A stretch of DNA of 64,000 nt from Streptomyces reniochalinae (lineage in GTDB: Bacteria > Actinomycetota > Actinomycetes > Streptomycetales > Streptomycetaceae), in contig NZ_QOIM01000028.1 in the NCBI RefSeq assembly GCF_003323735.1, positions 233,160-297,159 on the forward strand, given 5' to 3'. Shown in pieces: positions 63,466-64,000 of this stretch. Position 1 is the stretch's first letter; each line of letters begins with the position of its first letter. The notes beneath the pieces were generated by a model. It had not been told where the DNA came from. It did not search any database and worked only from the letters and a program-made list of their open reading frames with translations. The position numbers and the translations under genes are program-made.

Positions 63466-63710
63466 CGCCCGACCCTATCCAGCTCGTGCCGTGAGGCCAT
63501 CTGGGTTTCTGCCGGTGGCAAACAGCGCCCGGATCAGAACACGTAACGAGCTACGGCTGAAGAAGTAGTCCCGGACCCGTGGGCTCGAGTGGGAAGAGCT
63601 CGCCGACGACGCCGCCGCCGTCGCGTCGCCCTGGGACCTTGCCGGCTCGCGGCGCCCGCCAGGCGGACGCCGGGCGGCGGGGGAGCGGATCAGGGGTTGA
63701 GTCGCCGGAG

Positions 63711-63899
63711 TCACCGCACATCCCGGCTGTGCTTCTCGTGCCACTCCTCTTCGAGGATGCTGTACACCTCGGAGTCTCGCCAACCGTCCCGGATCAGTGC
63801 GCTGTGACGATGACGTCCTTCCCACGCCATGTGGAGCTTGCCGAGTACCCGTGCAGAGCCGAGGTTGCGCGGGTCACAGGTGGGCTTGATTCGGTTTGA
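63711..63899 (-). pseudogene. GNAT acetyltransferase C-terminal fragment interrupted by IS
   Basis: RIKPTCDPRNLGSARVLGKLHMAWEGRHHRSALIRDGWRDSEVYSILEEEW is the C-terminal part of a GNAT (N-x-x-S-x-R-V-L-x-K-L pattern, and dG-W-xD-s-x-x-Y-x-I-L-xx-EW). Upstream of residue R the sequence changes abruptly to the IS3-type left end at 63898, so the element interrupts this gene. Remaining 63466-63710 holds no convincing gene. Confidence 0.85.
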
Positions 63900-64000
63900 C
63901 GGACATTCGAGATCAGGGGCGTTGCCCCGGAAGGATGTCCATCATGGAGAGCATGGGGAAGAAGAAGCCGCGTCCTCGCCGCTCGTTCACACCGGAGTTC
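63898..64000 (+). mobile_element. IS3-family insertion sequence, left end (partial)
   Basis: Begins about TGACGGACATTCGAG, immediately adjoining the truncated GNAT, and contains the start of an IS3-type orfA. Right end lies beyond the window. Terminal inverted repeat and target duplication cannot be checked here. Confidence 0.75.
63944..64000 (+). CDS. IS3-family transposase OrfA (partial)
   Basis: First 19 codons, MESMGKKKPRPRRSFTPEF, match the basic N-terminus of IS3-group OrfA proteins, whose HTH binds the element ends. GGAAGG lies upstream of ATG 63944; ATG 63953 is the alternative start. It runs off the right edge. Confidence 0.78.
   Translation, partial: MESMGKKKPRPRRSFTPEF

Overview
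The window is high-GC actinomycete DNA, almost certainly Streptomyces or a close relative. Evidence: strong G/C bias at third codon positions, many GTG starts, GGAGG-type ribosome binding sites, dense one-component regulators (TetR, LysR, MerR, XRE), an ECF41 sigma factor, CYP105-like P450 with a [3Fe-4S] ferredoxin, and mycothiol-era enzyme families. No rRNA, tRNA, CRISPR array, replication origin or large PKS/NRPS cluster is visible. The content is accessory metabolism, with many short regulons of a regulator beside the genes it probably controls.

Layout. 1-4.2 kb: a sugar-porter-type MFS transporter (cut by the left edge) divergent from an aromatic amino acid lyase relative whose MIO triad reads Gly-Thr-Gly, then a hypothetical and a GNAT. 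4.4-7.8 kb: TetR plus a P450/ferredoxin/ferredoxin-reductase operon. 7.8-12 kb: stand-alone TOPRIM protein, methyltransferase, XRE-cupin regulator, and a quinone-oxidoreductase/TetR divergent pair around a perfect 19-bp operator. 12-15.3 kb: a decayed amidase, thyA, and a HEAT-repeat protein/MerR-HEAT operon behind a textbook MerR promoter. 15.7-20 kb: a MurE-like ligase without the DNPR motif, a frameshifted CU044_5270-type lipoprotein-like gene and an MDR dehydrogenase. 20-24 kb: a carnitine/glycine betaine catabolic operon (Rieske oxygenase, BKACE, carnitine dehydrogenase, TetR) behind a double operator. 24-34 kb: LysR/CMD/ABM genes, MFS exporter, P-loop kinase, ECF41 sigma factor with its CMD target and a recognisable ECF41 promoter, aromatic acid exporter, membrane-anchored glutamate-synthase-like FMN protein. 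34-39 kb: SxxK serine hydrolase divergent from a NarL-type two-component system, then an MHS-type transporter.

39-51.5 kb contains working genes and eroded ones: an ABC-F fragment, a glucarate operon (LysR, kdgD, semialdehyde dehydrogenase, gudD, gntP-type permease) in which kdgD has lost its catalytic middle, a rifampicin-phosphotransferase remnant, MscS, an LmeA-like protein and a maleylpyruvate-isomerase-family fragment. 51.6-61 kb: secreted GH27 alpha-galactosidase, an aldehyde dehydrogenase plus phosphonoacetate hydrolase (probable phosphonate catabolism), TetR with operator plus FAD monooxygenase, SGNH hydrolase and RibD-like reductase. 61-64 kb: a small Cys-containing protein, DUF1801 protein, GNAT, a GNAT remnant, and the left end of an IS3-type element that cuts that remnant.

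The strongest leads are the lyase with altered MIO triad, the MurE-like ligase, the MerR-HEAT/HEAT operon, the carnitine-to-betaine operon with paired operators, the ECF41 promoter-target pair, and the internal deletion that should disable the glucarate pathway. Several genes (amidase, ABC-F, kdgD, rph, maleylpyruvate isomerase, GNAT, and two single-base frameshifts near 15.1 and 17.36 kb) are broken. This suggests relaxed selection, as in chromosome arms, although sequencing error must be excluded for the single-base cases. All function calls rest on motif recognition by eye without database searches.
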